Origin: Phycisphaerae bacterium
GTDB lineage: Bacteria > Planctomycetota > Phycisphaerae > Phycisphaerales > SM1A02
Assembly (NCBI GenBank): GCA_018656645.1
Contig: JABHZL010000046.1
Coordinates: 1 to 49,184 of the forward strand
Direction: 5' to 3'
Length of the DNA stretch: 49,184 bases
Positions 25,022 to 33,862 of this stretch are shown piece after piece. How positions within the stretch are numbered: the first letter of the stretch is position 1; the number at the start of each line of letters is the position of its first letter. The position numbers were made by a program, and so were the translations under genes. The notes below the pieces were generated by a model. It was not told the origin of the DNA and made no database searches. It saw only the letters and a list, made by a program, of their open reading frames with translations.

Positions 25022-26338
25022 TTAGGCGATATCAACAGGTGGCTGTTTTTGTGTGCAGGTATGTGTGATTTTGCCGCCCAAAATAACCAAAACCGCCTTG
25101 CCCTTGACTTTCCAACCATTAAAAGGGCAGTTTTTCGCAGGAGAAAGGAATTCAGATGTATCGATGATCCATTCTCGTTCTGGATCGATCACAGTGATAT
25201 CTGCTTTGCCATTGATTGAAAGACCTCCCAAGTCGGTTCGGCCGATCAAATTGGCTGGATTTGCGGTCATCATTGCAAGCATCTGTGCCCATTCAATCGT
25301 GCCATCTTCAATGAGTGCTTTCACGTACAGAGCTAAGGCACACTCTATGCCCACGATTCCAAATGAGGCTTCGGGAAAAGGTTTCTCTTTCGTTGATTGT
25401 GGGTGCGGTGCGTGGTCTGTAGCAAGGATAGTGATGACTCCTCGCTGTATTCCATCTTTAATTTCATCAATATCCTTGTTGGTTCTAAGCGGAGGGTTCA
25501 TCTTTGCCATCGTGCCATGTGTTTTGCACGCATCGTCTGTGAGTAATAAATGATGCGGCGATGCTTCACCAGTTGCTCGTTGTCCGGCTTGTTGTGCAGC
25601 TTCAATGATTGCAACGCTACCGCCACTGCTGAGATGTTGTGCGTGCCAAGCGCTGCCAATGTCCTTGTTTAGCGAAAGATCTCGCGTGATGATCGACTCT
25701 TCTGCTTCGCGGGGCCAAGGACCATAGCCAAGTTCTTCTTGGACTTCCCCTGCATGCATCACTCCACCAACTGTCATGTTTGGATCTTGGCAATGCTGCA
25801 TGAAGCAGCGATCAACTTCGTTGGCGGCTTGTAACACTTCTGCCATCATTGCGTCGTCTTCAACAACGTCACCATCATCTGTGATGGCAATTGCACCACT
25901 CCTTACCATTTCAGCAATTGGTGCAAGTTCTTTGCCAAGGCGACCAACTGTCGCGCAGCATGTGGGTAATACGCGGCATTTTCCTACACTTTTTGCAATT
26001 TGTATCGCGGTAGAAATGAGTTCTGGGGAATCTGTTGCGGGAGTTGTGTTTGGCATTGTGCAGACAGTTGTGAAACCACCAGCAGCAGCTGCAGCTGCGC
26101 CAGTTCTAATAGTTTCTTCATGTTGCCCGCTACTTGGTTCGCGAAAGTGGACGTGAATATCAATGAGCCCTGGCGAGATAATGCGGCCAGTGCAGTCGAT
26201 AGTCTGCGTTCCCGGTGGTTCGCTCTCGACATTTCCCAAGGCAACAATTCGATCGTCTGTAATAAGCAAATCTCCAACTATGTCAAGTTGGCTGCGAGGA
26301 TCAATAATTCTGCCGTTTGTGAGTAAGATCGAGGACAT
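25022..26338 (-). CDS. pyrC: Dihydroorotase (class I)
   Basis: Dihydroorotase cyclises carbamoyl-aspartate in pyrimidine synthesis. The metal-binding DIHVHFREP motif (His62 and His64 from this start) and the catalytic ATDHAPH motif near the C-terminus are intact, as are GGFTTVCTMPNT and MKMNPPLRT-like elements (AKMNPPLRTNKD). The 438-residue length fits class I enzymes. I chose 26338 because a TACAAT box (26353-26348) ends nine bases before it, and the ATG at 26347 would begin inside the promoter. No other pyr genes are adjacent. Confidence 0.94.
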   Translation of the reverse strand: MSSILLTNGRIIDPRSQLDIVGDLLITDDRIVALGNVESEPPGTQTIDCTGRIISPGLIDIHVHFREPSSGQHEETIRTGAAAAAAGGFTTVCTMPNTTPATDSPELISTAIQIAKSVGKCRVLPTCCATVGRLGKELAPIAEMVRSGAIAITDDGDVVEDDAMMAEVLQAANEVDRCFMQHCQDPNMTVGGVMHAGEVQEELGYGPWPREAEESIITRDLSLNKDIGSAWHAQHLSSGGSVAIIEAAQQAGQRATGEASPHHLLLTDDACKTHGTMAKMNPPLRTNKDIDEIKDGIQRGVITILATDHAPHPQSTKEKPFPEASFGIVGIECALALYVKALIEDGTIEWAQMLAMMTANPANLIGRTDLGGLSINGKADITVIDPEREWIIDTSEFLSPAKNCPFNGWKVKGKAVLVILGGKITHTCTQKQPPVDIA

Positions 26339-26365
26339 GATTGGCATATTGTACCCATAAAAAAA

Positions 26366-26390
26366 CAGGCCTCGCTAAAAGCGAGGCCTG
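26366..26390 (-). terminator. Intrinsic terminator after the cysteine-rich lipoprotein gene
   Basis: CAGGCCTCGCT (26366-26376) pairs over 11 bp with AGCGAGGCCTG (26380-26390) around three bases. On the minus strand a run of seven T residues follows. It ends the lipoprotein transcript and lies just upstream of the pyrC promoter, separating the two units. Confidence 0.93.
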
Positions 26391-26414
26391 CTTCGTAATC
26401 ATTCGAAAGATGGT

Positions 26415-26834
26415 TTACTTACCACCGGACATTGGGCAGCCGCCTGCCTTTTTCGTCTTGTCACAGTTAGCTTTGTCGCCTTTTTTCATTGAAGCGCATT
26501 TTGCTGGATCGCAATCTTTCATATCGCCACACTTGGAAGGATCACAAGCACCTGCAGCAGCTGGTTTTGCTTTAGCTTTGCTTGAGCAGCAGCTTTTTGC
26601 TTCGCCTGCAGCAGCTGGCTTTGCTTTAGCAGCAGCCATTGGGCATGCATCTGTTCCCGCTTTGTCACAATTTTTCATGCTTGCACATTTTGAAGGGTCA
26701 CAGTTCGCAGGATCACAGGAAGATCCGTCACATTGAGCAGCAGTAGCGCTTGCATTCACTTTTTCGGTCTTGTTGCAGCCGATTATTGCGAAGCCGAGCA
26801 TGGCTACGAGAGTAAGGGTTAATAGTTGTTTCAT
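26415..26834 (-). CDS. Cysteine-rich repeat lipoprotein, putative metal binder
   Basis: I do not recognise a named family. A lipoprotein signal ends in AIIGC (Cys20). The mature part, about 120 residues, holds roughly 14 further cysteines arranged in repeats: CDGSSCDPANCDPSKCASMK, then CDPSKCGDMKDCDPAKCASM, each followed by a DACPM or GGCPM-type motif. These units are separated by Lys/Ala/Pro linkers. Regular CxxxxC and CPM spacings suggest metal or cluster binding, or disulfide cross-linking at the envelope; this is inference. GGAG lies about eight bases before the ATG at 26834, which decides the start. It is monocistronic, with a strong terminator downstream. Confidence 0.75.
   Translation of the reverse strand: MKQLLTLTLVAMLGFAIIGCNKTEKVNASATAAQCDGSSCDPANCDPSKCASMKNCDKAGTDACPMAAAKAKPAAAGEAKSCCSSKAKAKPAAAGACDPSKCGDMKDCDPAKCASMKKGDKANCDKTKKAGGCPMSGGK
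26551..26630. repeat. 26-bp direct repeat inside the cysteine-rich gene
   Basis: Positions 26551-26576 and 26605-26630 are identical except for one base. The repeat encodes the Lys/Ala/Pro linker (KAKPAAAG) and shows that the protein grew by internal duplication with a period of 54 bases. Confidence 0.8.
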
Positions 26835-26950
26835 TGATTTCTCCATAAAAGGGATTGGGGGGTTACAAGGGCGATCTTTGATTGTACAAGAATCGAAAGT
26901 CTAGAACAAGGCTATATTTTGATAAATCAAAATGTTAGAATGTTATACGT

Positions 26951-28303
26951 ATGAATAATGAAGATATTGCATCAAAATGGGAGAAAAAAAGAGAAAAATT
27001 AGCTGAATTTTCTCTTTTGTTGCCAGATACAGCCGGTGTATATCTCATGCACGACACAGATGGTGAAATTTTATATATAGGGAAGGCTGGATCACTTAAA
27101 AAAAGAGTTGGATCTTATTTTCGGAAATCTACGGACGTTGGTCCTTGGAAGCAGGGAATGCTCGCAGAGATCAATGATGTCGAGACCATTGATTGTGAAG
27201 ATGACTGGGAGGCATTATTGCTTGAGTCAAGGCTTATTAAAGATCATCGCCCGAAATATAATTCAATGCAACTTGATGGGAAGACGTATCCCTATATTGC
27301 AGTAACTGTAAAAGACGAATTTCCAGGCGTTTTTGTCACTCGATCGCCAGGTGATAAGGAATTCAAGGGGGCTAAGTTATTTGGACCATTTGCATCATCG
27401 TGGGCTTTGAATAATGCAGTGCACATGTTGCAAACGATTTATAAGTTTCGTACATGCACCCTAGTGATTCGAGAAGATGATAAAACGAACCGATTTTTTC
27501 GCCCATGTTTGTTGCATGCAATTAAACGTTGTTCAGCACCATGTGCGAACCGAATAAGTAGAGAAGAATACAAGTCAGAAATTGATCAATTTCTTAAGTT
27601 CATGCAATCAAAACGAAGTGTGATGCTTCGTGATTTAAAAAATAAAATGGAAGAAGCTTCGAAACAGAAAGAATATGAAGAAGCTAGGAGACTTCGTGAT
27701 CAAATCAATGCAATTGAAAGATTGAGTGATCGCACAAAACACGAGGAAGAATGGCAATCAGAAGTTACTATTTTTGCAAGTGATCCTGCTGAATCCATTC
27801 GAGCATTGAGGAAAGCGCTTGGCTCGAATGAGGACCTTCGTTGTATTGAAGCGTTCGATATCGCACATTTACAAGGAACAGAAACAGTAGCGTCTAAAGT
27901 CTGTTTTGTTGATGGTCGCCCGCACAAAGATGGATACAGAAGGTTTAAAATCAACACAGCGACAAATGATGATTACATGTCGATGCGAGAAGTGATTTCA
28001 AGAAGGTATCGCGATGCAGGTGAAGGGTTGGAGTTATATCCAGATTTGATTGTGATCGATGGAGGAAAAGGACAACTGTCTGCTGCGATGGAGGGGTTGT
28101 CAGTTTTAGGGAATAAACCGCCGCTTGTCATCAGTCTTGCAAAAAAAGAAGAGCTGATATATTTGACGACGCAAGAAGAACCAATCAAACTTGGGCGAAA
28201 CAATCTTGGATTGAAACTTGTACAAGCAATCCGAGATGAGGCGCATCGATTTGCACAACATTATCACCATCTGCTGCGTAAGAAGCGAGTGCTAGGGGAT
28301 TGA
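26951..28303 (+). CDS. uvrC: UvrC-type excinuclease subunit lacking the C-terminal HhH domain
   Basis: UvrC makes the two incisions in nucleotide excision repair. The N-terminal GIY-YIG nuclease domain is present (AGVYLMHDTDGEILYIGKAG, residues about 28-47, and LLLESRLIKDHRPKYN). So are a cysteine-containing linker (RRCSAPC-like, KRCSAPCANRI), a UVR/UvrB-binding helix (about 210-240) and the RNase H-like 5' incision domain (DIAHLQGTETVAS, LIVIDGGKGQLSAA). The protein stops at IRDEAHRFAQHYHHLLRKKR, where usual UvrC proteins (about 600 residues) continue into helix-hairpin-helix motifs. TAGAAT ends nine bases before the ATG and there is no Shine-Dalgarno site. The DUF167 gene follows after one base. 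Confidence 0.9.
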   Translation: MNNEDIASKWEKKREKLAEFSLLLPDTAGVYLMHDTDGEILYIGKAGSLKKRVGSYFRKSTDVGPWKQGMLAEINDVETIDCEDDWEALLLESRLIKDHRPKYNSMQLDGKTYPYIAVTVKDEFPGVFVTRSPGDKEFKGAKLFGPFASSWALNNAVHMLQTIYKFRTCTLVIREDDKTNRFFRPCLLHAIKRCSAPCANRISREEYKSEIDQFLKFMQSKRSVMLRDLKNKMEEASKQKEYEEARRLRDQINAIERLSDRTKHEEEWQSEVTIFASDPAESIRALRKALGSNEDLRCIEAFDIAHLQGTETVASKVCFVDGRPHKDGYRRFKINTATNDDYMSMREVISRRYRDAGEGLELYPDLIVIDGGKGQLSAAMEGLSVLGNKPPLVISLAKKEELIYLTTQEEPIKLGRNNLGLKLVQAIRDEAHRFAQHYHHLLRKKRVLGD

Positions 28304-28304
28304 C

Positions 28305-28595
28305 ATGTTCAACATTTTTGAAACCGAAACAGGTGTGCTATTTCAAATCAAAGTTGTACCAAATGCCCGTACAGATGAAATTGTTGGTTTGATTGGTGAT
28401 AGGTTAAAGGTTCGAGTTTCTGCACCTCCTGAAGACGGCAAAGCAAACAAAGCGGTATGCCTATTAGTAGCCCAAATGCTTGGAATCAAGAACAACTGCG
28501 TTTCAATTTCATCTGGTGAAAGTTCCCCTCTGAAAACCATCGCAGTCAGTGGGGTTCAAAAAACAGATTGCCTCACACTGATTGAAAGTAACTAA
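28305..28595 (+). CDS. DUF167 (YggU-type) protein
   Basis: This 96-residue protein matches DUF167: IKVVPNARTDEIVG near the start, RLKVRVSAPPEDGKANKAV in the centre, and a segment like ISIxSGxSSxxK (VSISSGESSPLKTIAV) after it. These are small cytosolic proteins of unsettled function that are widespread in bacteria. It starts one base after the uvrC stop, so it is in the same unit. Confidence 0.9.
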   Translation: MFNIFETETGVLFQIKVVPNARTDEIVGLIGDRLKVRVSAPPEDGKANKAVCLLVAQMLGIKNNCVSISSGESSPLKTIAVSGVQKTDCLTLIESN

Positions 28596-28649
28596 CTCAG
28601 GCTTGGTTCTCAGGTTGTAATTGAGATCAAGTCTTCTCTTAGTTCGTAC

Positions 28650-28671
28650 AAATTGACCCGTGAGTCAATTT
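28650..28671. terminator. Possible bidirectional terminator between DUF167 and ftsH
   Basis: AAATTGAC (28650-28657) pairs with GTCAATTT (28664-28671) around CCGTGA. The hairpin touches the ftsH stop codon and lies 55 bases after the DUF167 stop. T-tracts are weak on both sides, so termination is only possible. Confidence 0.4.
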
Positions 28672-30673
28672 ATGCTGGTGAGGGAATTGCGCCATCTGCA
28701 GGTTTATCATCGCCAGTATCAGCATTTGGCTCAGAGGAATTCGTTGTTGCAGTTTCTTCTGCAAGTAAATCGCCAACAGAAGGCCGGTCGATTGATTCGC
28801 CCCTCATGATTGCATCAATTTCATCGCTTTGCAAGGTTTCATACTTTAATAAATTGTCAGCGACACCTTCGACGCAAGCCCAGTTTTCTTCAAGAATTCG
28901 CTCTGCATCAGCAAACGCCAAATCAATCAGGCGTTTAATTTCTTCATCGATGACTCTTGCAGTGTCCTGTGAGTAATCGCGATCGGCAATAATTGTTTCT
29001 CTGTTTGGGTCAGGCGTGTAATTAATAAATCCAAGCCGTTCACTCATGCCCCACTCAAGTACCATGTGCCGCGCATAATCAGTTGCCATTCGAATATCCA
29101 TACTTGCACCACTAGAGATGTCGCCAGTTTTTCTTTTTTCAGCAATACGTCCTCCGCAGAGCACTCGCAAACTTGCTTCAATGAATCTGCGGTTGTAGAA
29201 ATATCGATCTTTCTCAGGCAGACTAAAAGTAGCACCGCCGGATTGCCCTCGTGGAATAATGGTGACTTTGTGAATTGGATCAGCATATTGAAGAAGATGT
29301 TGCACGACAGCGTGGCCTGCTTCGTGATATGCAGTCGCAACGCGTTCAAGTTCTTCTATCTTGCGGCTCTTATTTGCACGTCCCCAACGGATTTTGTCAC
29401 GCGCCTCGTCCATATCAAGTTGGTCAACAAATTCCTTGTCAGCGAGTGTTGCAATAATTGCAGCTTCATTGATGAGTGCTTCGAGATCAGCACCTGAAAA
29501 CATAGGTGTTCCTCTTGCAACACGTGCTAGATCAATCCCCGGAGAAGTTTTAATTTTCTTTGCGTGCACTTTTAGAATTGCTTGGCGACCTTCAAGGTCC
29601 GGCAACGATACATTTACTTGACGATCGAATCGACCAGGGCGCAGGAGCGCTGGATCAAGAACGTCTGCTCGGTTTGTCGCAGCAATCATAATCACTTGGT
29701 CGCTTGCTTCAAAACCATCCATCTCAACAAGAATCGCATTGAGTGTTTGTTCACGTTCGTCATGCCCGCCACTTGAAAAACCGCTGCCCCGTTTTCTGCC
29801 AACAGCATCGATTTCATCAAGAAAAATAATACAGGGGGAAGCCTCTTTGGCTTGCTTGAAAAGATCACGTACTCTGCTTGCACCAACGCCGACAAACATT
29901 TCAACAAAGTCAGAACCTGAAATTGAAAAGAATGGAACATCTGCTTCGCCTGCAATCGCTTTTGCAAGGAGTGTCTTGCCACAGCCAGGAGCGCCGACAA
30001 GGAGCACACCACGAGGGATCCGTCCGCCGATTTTTGCAAACTTCTTCGGGTTCTTTAAAAACTCAATGATTTCATGAACTTCTTCTTTGGCTTCTTGAAT
30101 TCCAGCAACATCATCAAAGGTAACCTTGATCGAGTCTTTACCGGCAAGGCGATGTTTTGATTTTCCGAAACTTCCAAGCATGCCACCGGGTCCACCTCCT
30201 GCGCGAGCAGAACGAGAGATAAAGAAAAAGATCAGAAGTAACAAGAAAATCATCGGTGCCCAGCTGATAAGCATTGTCATAAATAAGCCAGTGCCGGTGT
30301 CCGTGCGGTGATCAATGCCAGCTTCTTTCAACTCTTCTAGATAGAATTGGCGGTTTTGACCATCGGCACTGAAGTAAACAACTTCACCAGCACTAAAATC
30401 AGTTGCTTTAGAGTTGCCACTCGCATCTTTCCCGATAACAGCAGTAATTTCTGAATCTTTTACTGTGACTCGATTGTCTTCAAATTGACCCGCTTTTGCT
30501 CTCGTGAGAAAATCATTCCACCCAGTGAGCTCACTGCCACCGCCAGCACTGTTCATCATGGACCAGACCATGATCAGCACAAAGCAAATGAGCATCCAAC
30601 TCAGAATACCTCTGCTCATGCGTGGTTGTGGGGGAGTTTTTTTGTCGTCTTTATCGCCGGTAGGGTTTGCCAT
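28670..30673 (-). CDS. ftsH: ATP-dependent membrane zinc protease FtsH
   Basis: FtsH degrades membrane and some cytosolic proteins. Two transmembrane segments (about 22-40 and 130-152) flank a small periplasmic domain. The AAA domain follows with Walker A GAPGCGKT (227-234), Walker B FLDEID (284-289) and the arginine-finger region RPGRFDRQ. The zinc protease motif HEAGH is at 450-454. The C-terminal tail is Ala/Asp-rich. The length of 667 residues is normal. The gene is third in the minus-strand run after the BamD-like and LptE-like genes, with an 84-base gap that may contain its own promoter. Confidence 0.97.
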   Translation of the reverse strand: MANPTGDKDDKKTPPQPRMSRGILSWMLICFVLIMVWSMMNSAGGGSELTGWNDFLTRAKAGQFEDNRVTVKDSEITAVIGKDASGNSKATDFSAGEVVYFSADGQNRQFYLEELKEAGIDHRTDTGTGLFMTMLISWAPMIFLLLLIFFFISRSARAGGGPGGMLGSFGKSKHRLAGKDSIKVTFDDVAGIQEAKEEVHEIIEFLKNPKKFAKIGGRIPRGVLLVGAPGCGKTLLAKAIAGEADVPFFSISGSDFVEMFVGVGASRVRDLFKQAKEASPCIIFLDEIDAVGRKRGSGFSSGGHDEREQTLNAILVEMDGFEASDQVIMIAATNRADVLDPALLRPGRFDRQVNVSLPDLEGRQAILKVHAKKIKTSPGIDLARVARGTPMFSGADLEALINEAAIIATLADKEFVDQLDMDEARDKIRWGRANKSRKIEELERVATAYHEAGHAVVQHLLQYADPIHKVTIIPRGQSGGATFSLPEKDRYFYNRRFIEASLRVLCGGRIAEKRKTGDISSGASMDIRMATDYARHMVLEWGMSERLGFINYTPDPNRETIIADRDYSQDTARVIDEEIKRLIDLAFADAERILEENWACVEGVADNLLKYETLQSDEIDAIMRGESIDRPSVGDLLAEETATTNSSEPNADTGDDKPADGAIPSPA

Positions 30674-30757
30674 GGGGGAATCCGTTGTTCAATTATTTAG
30701 AGATACTGTAGATTGTATCGGACTTACGATGCATAACCGCAATATGTTCAATAAAGA

Positions 30758-31270
30758 CTACCAAGCGGCTTGTAGTTGATCGACAATATCAGTGGACAAC
30801 TGTTGCACGAGTGCGAATTGTCCCATTTCTAATGGTTCAGATGAGGGTTGAGATGGTATAAAAAGTGCCGATGAAGAGAATCTCTCTCTTCCAATAATTC
30901 GTTTGCCTGTTCGAAGGTTTAGCCATTCAAAATTGATCGTGGCTGTGATGAGCATTTCATTATCAAGCCCAGTGGTTCTTGATGTTGAGATCGCCCTCAA
31001 TTTAATATCTGTAATTGTGCCAATCAACATGGTATCTGCGTGGGTGTCATCGAGAACGCGATACGGAGTTCTTGCTTGGATTTGCTTGACGACTGCATCG
31101 GTAAGCATAAATTCCATATTTCTTGACATTGTTTCGTTTTCAAAAACCGGAACACATACGCTGTGGAATTGTTGATCGTATAAGGAGGCTGAGGAATAGC
31201 CTGTCGTAGGGTTCGAGGAACATCCTAGCATGAGAAGAAGGAGCGAAAGAGACAAACAAATTCTAATCAT
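30758..31270 (-). CDS. LptE-like outer-membrane lipoprotein
   Basis: A lipoprotein signal with LMLGC (Cys17) is followed by sequence typical of LptE-like proteins: a short GYSSASLY start, HSVCVPVFENETMSRNMEF, LTDAVVKQIQARTPYRVLDD and ADTMLIGTITDI, then beta strands and a C-terminal helix with VQQLSTDIVDQL. LptE pairs with LptD to insert lipopolysaccharide in the outer membrane; the match is by pattern and is moderate in strength. The start overlaps the stop of the BamD-like gene (ATGA). Confidence 0.75.
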   Translation of the reverse strand: MIRICLSLSLLLLMLGCSSNPTTGYSSASLYDQQFHSVCVPVFENETMSRNMEFMLTDAVVKQIQARTPYRVLDDTHADTMLIGTITDIKLRAISTSRTTGLDNEMLITATINFEWLNLRTGKRIIGRERFSSSALFIPSQPSSEPLEMGQFALVQQLSTDIVDQLQAAW

Positions 31271-32307
31271 TGGACTGTCTCAACTTTGGTTATGAAAGTC
31301 TCACCTAGTAATTCTTCTTGCAAAATTTGATACGTGTCACCGATTTCTTCAAGAACGATTGGGGGCAGTTTGTGCATAAAAGCAGGGACAAGATGTTCTA
31401 GTGCTTCGATTGCAGCTTGTGTATGCAGATGATCTTCGACTAATCTTCTGACGGTGTATTCAGCTGAAATAGGGTTATTGACAACCATGTACCACTGTGC
31501 AGTTCGTAACATTTTTTGTGCAACCGATTCGTCGATTCGTACAATGATTGCAGCTGAATTAATTTTCTTTGCATGCCTTGGGTTCAAGGTTTCTAATTGA
31601 ATCAATTCATCTCGAGCGTCGATCAAACCTTTGTCATCAAACGCAGGTCCTCGATATGTTGCAAGCCTTGCATACACTAGCCGTTGCTTTGCTTTGCCAA
31701 CTTGGGTTGACATAGGATAATTCTCGATAAATAGCTGATACGCTTCGGCTGCAAGTTTCATTTGAGACCGTCTAAAATATAAATCTGCCAATTCAATGCC
31801 AGCGCTTTCAGCAAGAATACTTGCATCAGATCTCTCCTGAATGAGGAAGAAAAGTTCTTCGGCTTCATCTGTTGCATCTAAAAATCGGATACCCCACTTT
31901 TTGCGTAACGTGCCATTAGCAAACATTTGGGCAATTTTGAATTCCCTTTGCAGTGCAATTTGGAATGCTTCGCTTTCGTAGAAACTTCTGGCGATTAATT
32001 CATAATCAAACAGTGATTCGTAATATTCTTTTTGATTAAAAAGTGCGTCACCTCTGACAAGATATGCTTCAGCAGCGAGGGGGTTACGTTTGTTGCGGTC
32101 AAGCCAGATTGTTGCAAGACGCTGGGCCTCAGCGGCATTGCCCTCTGCAAGTTGTTTTCTTGCTTGGGCAAGTTGTGCCTCGGGAGAACCTTCTTCAGGT
32201 GCATTTCGAAGCTCCCAATCATCATTCTGGTCGAGAATGTAATGCTCTTGACCATAAGAAAGAGAGGTGAAGATCAGACAAATCAAAGAGGCAGTGATGC
32301 GGTACAT
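31267..32307 (-). CDS. BamD-like TPR protein, secreted
   Basis: After a signal peptide (MYRITASLICLIFTSLSYG) the protein has TPR-like helices similar to the BamD/YfiO group: AQARKQLAEGNAAEAQRLAT, AEAYLVRGDALFNQKEYYES, IGIELADLYFRRSQMKLAAE-like units and YQLFIENYPMSTQVGKAKQR. Unlike BamD it lacks a lipobox cysteine. A role in outer-membrane assembly or envelope scaffolding is inferred from the coupling to the LptE-like gene. I chose 32307 because TATCAT ends seven bases before it; in-frame ATGs at 32316 and 32325 are alternatives. The C-terminal part (LEHLVPAFMHKLPPIVLEEI) is conserved-looking but unassigned. Confidence 0.7.
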   Translation of the reverse strand: MYRITASLICLIFTSLSYGQEHYILDQNDDWELRNAPEEGSPEAQLAQARKQLAEGNAAEAQRLATIWLDRNKRNPLAAEAYLVRGDALFNQKEYYESLFDYELIARSFYESEAFQIALQREFKIAQMFANGTLRKKWGIRFLDATDEAEELFFLIQERSDASILAESAGIELADLYFRRSQMKLAAEAYQLFIENYPMSTQVGKAKQRLVYARLATYRGPAFDDKGLIDARDELIQLETLNPRHAKKINSAAIIVRIDESVAQKMLRTAQWYMVVNNPISAEYTVRRLVEDHLHTQAAIEALEHLVPAFMHKLPPIVLEEIGDTYQILQEELLGETFITKVETVQ

Positions 32308-32424
32308 ATGGGGCATGATAATCATGAAGGGCGATAAAAGTAGCCGATGAGCACAATAGTTTCTCACGTTGTGTAGGAAACGCGAAATGGGCAGGACGCC
32401 CACTGAACGAGAGCCAGGAAGGCC

Positions 32425-32832
32425 ATGATTCGCAAACGAGCGATCAATTGTTGTATCTATATATTGAGTGCGCTGTTTGTACGCACTTCTTTTGGTGGAT
32501 ATTTGGCTTCCCAGCCACTGCCTTTGCCTACTCCAAAAGCAGAGCAAACCACAGTGTGGCTCGGACTTTGGGATGTGTGCCTCGCCTTGCTAGTCATTGT
32601 TGGATTACTTTTTGTAATTCGCTGGCTCTTTGGTCGGATGTGTGGAGGCAAAACGCCCATTGTTGGCTCAAAACAGCGAAATATCTCTATTGTTGAACGA
32701 AAACCACTCGGAGGACGTCAATCGCTCCTTTTGGTGAGATGCCGTGATACTGAGGTTTTGCTGCATCAATCTAAGGGTCGTTTATCAACACTTTGTGTGC
32801 TTGATGCTGAAAAAAGAGAGGAAACTACATGA
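32425..32832 (+). CDS. fliO: Flagellar export protein FliO
   Basis: FliO helps assemble the FliP ring of the flagellar export gate. The 135-residue protein has an N-terminal signal-like segment, a single transmembrane helix (LWDVCLALLVIVGLLFVIRW, about 47-66) and a small cytoplasmic domain with RNISIVERKPLGGRQSLLLV and a VLLHQS element, as expected for FliO. AGGAAGG lies just before the ATG. It is the first gene of the flagellar unit and overlaps fliP by ATGA. Confidence 0.88.
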   Translation: MIRKRAINCCIYILSALFVRTSFGGYLASQPLPLPTPKAEQTTVWLGLWDVCLALLVIVGLLFVIRWLFGRMCGGKTPIVGSKQRNISIVERKPLGGRQSLLLVRCRDTEVLLHQSKGRLSTLCVLDAEKREETT

Positions 32833-33611
32833 ATTTCCTCGCAACGGCACTTCCAGACAATCCGATCGCTGCGCTTGAGCAAGCGGGGGCATTGCTTCCT
32901 GCAAGCGATGGTTCGATTGGCTCGACAATCAACGTACTTCTGTTGTTGACTGTGCTTGCTCTTGTGCCTTCTATTCTTGTGCTTTGCACCTGTTTTACAA
33001 GGTTTGTCGTTGTGCTTGCAGTTCTTCGCCAAGCACTTGGTTCTCCTTCGCTTCCGCCAACGCAAATTCTCGTTGGGTTGAGTCTCTTGCTTTCAGTTGT
33101 TGTCATGGCACCAACACTAGAACGAATGTACGACGATGGCATAAAGCCGATGATCGATGGAGAAATAACAAACTCTGAAGAAGCGTGGAAAAAAACAAAA
33201 AAACCAATCAGAGAGTTTATGTTTGCGCAAATTGAAGCAGCAGATAATTGGTCAACTGTCTACATGATGCTTGATTATCGGGGAGTTGATACATCGGATC
33301 CACGAAAATTAACAATGGATGATGTTGATACACTTAGTTTGATTCCAGCGTATGTGTTAAGTGAGTTAAAAACTGCTTTTTTGATCGGTTTCCGGATTTA
33401 CTTGCCGCTACTGGTTATTGATTTGCTCGTTTCTGGGTTGCTCGTTTCGATGGGCATGTTGATGTTGCCTCCAGTGTTGGTATCCCTTCCATTTAAAATA
33501 TTATTATTTGTTCTTGTTGATGGTTGGGAACTTGTTGTTGGTAATTTATTGCAAAGTGTCGCAGCGCCTGAAGGAGTCGCGATGCTTATGACTTCGGGAG
33601 GATTCGTATGA
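32829..33611 (+). CDS. fliP: Flagellar type III export gate protein FliP
   Basis: FliP forms the core of the export gate with FliQ and FliR. Signature sequences are present: SILVLCTCFTRFVVVLAVLRQALG near residue 45, PPTQILVGLSLLLSVVVM, and LIPAYVLSELKTAFLIGFRIYLPLLVIDL in the second half, followed by MGMLMLPPVLVSLPFKI. Four transmembrane segments are evident and the 260-residue length is normal. It is coupled to fliO and fliQ by ATGA overlaps. Confidence 0.97.
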   Translation: MNFLATALPDNPIAALEQAGALLPASDGSIGSTINVLLLLTVLALVPSILVLCTCFTRFVVVLAVLRQALGSPSLPPTQILVGLSLLLSVVVMAPTLERMYDDGIKPMIDGEITNSEEAWKKTKKPIREFMFAQIEAADNWSTVYMMLDYRGVDTSDPRKLTMDDVDTLSLIPAYVLSELKTAFLIGFRIYLPLLVIDLLVSGLLVSMGMLMLPPVLVSLPFKILLFVLVDGWELVVGNLLQSVAAPEGVAMLMTSGGFV

Positions 33612-33862
33612 CCGATGTTCTCATCGAAACATTGAAATCTGCATTGACGGTTGTGCTCGTTGTTGCATCTCCTATTTTATTGATTGGTTTGGTTGTAAGT
33701 TTGGTGATAAGTTTGATGCAAGCGATGACACAAGTACAAGAGCAAACAATTAGTTTGATTCCGCGAATGCTTGCGATGCTTATTGCTATTTTGATGCTCA
33801 TGTCTTGGATGTTTGGTCAAATAACTGGATTTGCAGAAGAAATGTTTAGGATGACACCATGA
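33608..33862 (+). CDS. fliQ: Flagellar export gate protein FliQ
   Basis: This 84-residue protein has two transmembrane helices and FliQ hallmarks: ASPILLIGLVVSLVISLMQA and TQVQEQTISLIPRMLAM. It is a structural subunit of the inner-membrane export gate. It overlaps fliP and fliR by four bases each. Confidence 0.96.
   Translation: MTDVLIETLKSALTVVLVVASPILLIGLVVSLVISLMQAMTQVQEQTISLIPRMLAMLIAILMLMSWMFGQITGFAEEMFRMTP

Noticed and set aside
28290-28310. Frameshift that removed the UvrC C-terminus
   Set aside because: The DUF167 gene starts one base after the stop with a full family-length frame, leaving no room for a broken HhH domain.
32343-32350. GCCGATGA resembling a sigma-28 -10 element upstream of fliO
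   Set aside because: No TAAA-type -35 element lies about 15 bases upstream, and early flagellar export genes are not usual sigma-28 targets.
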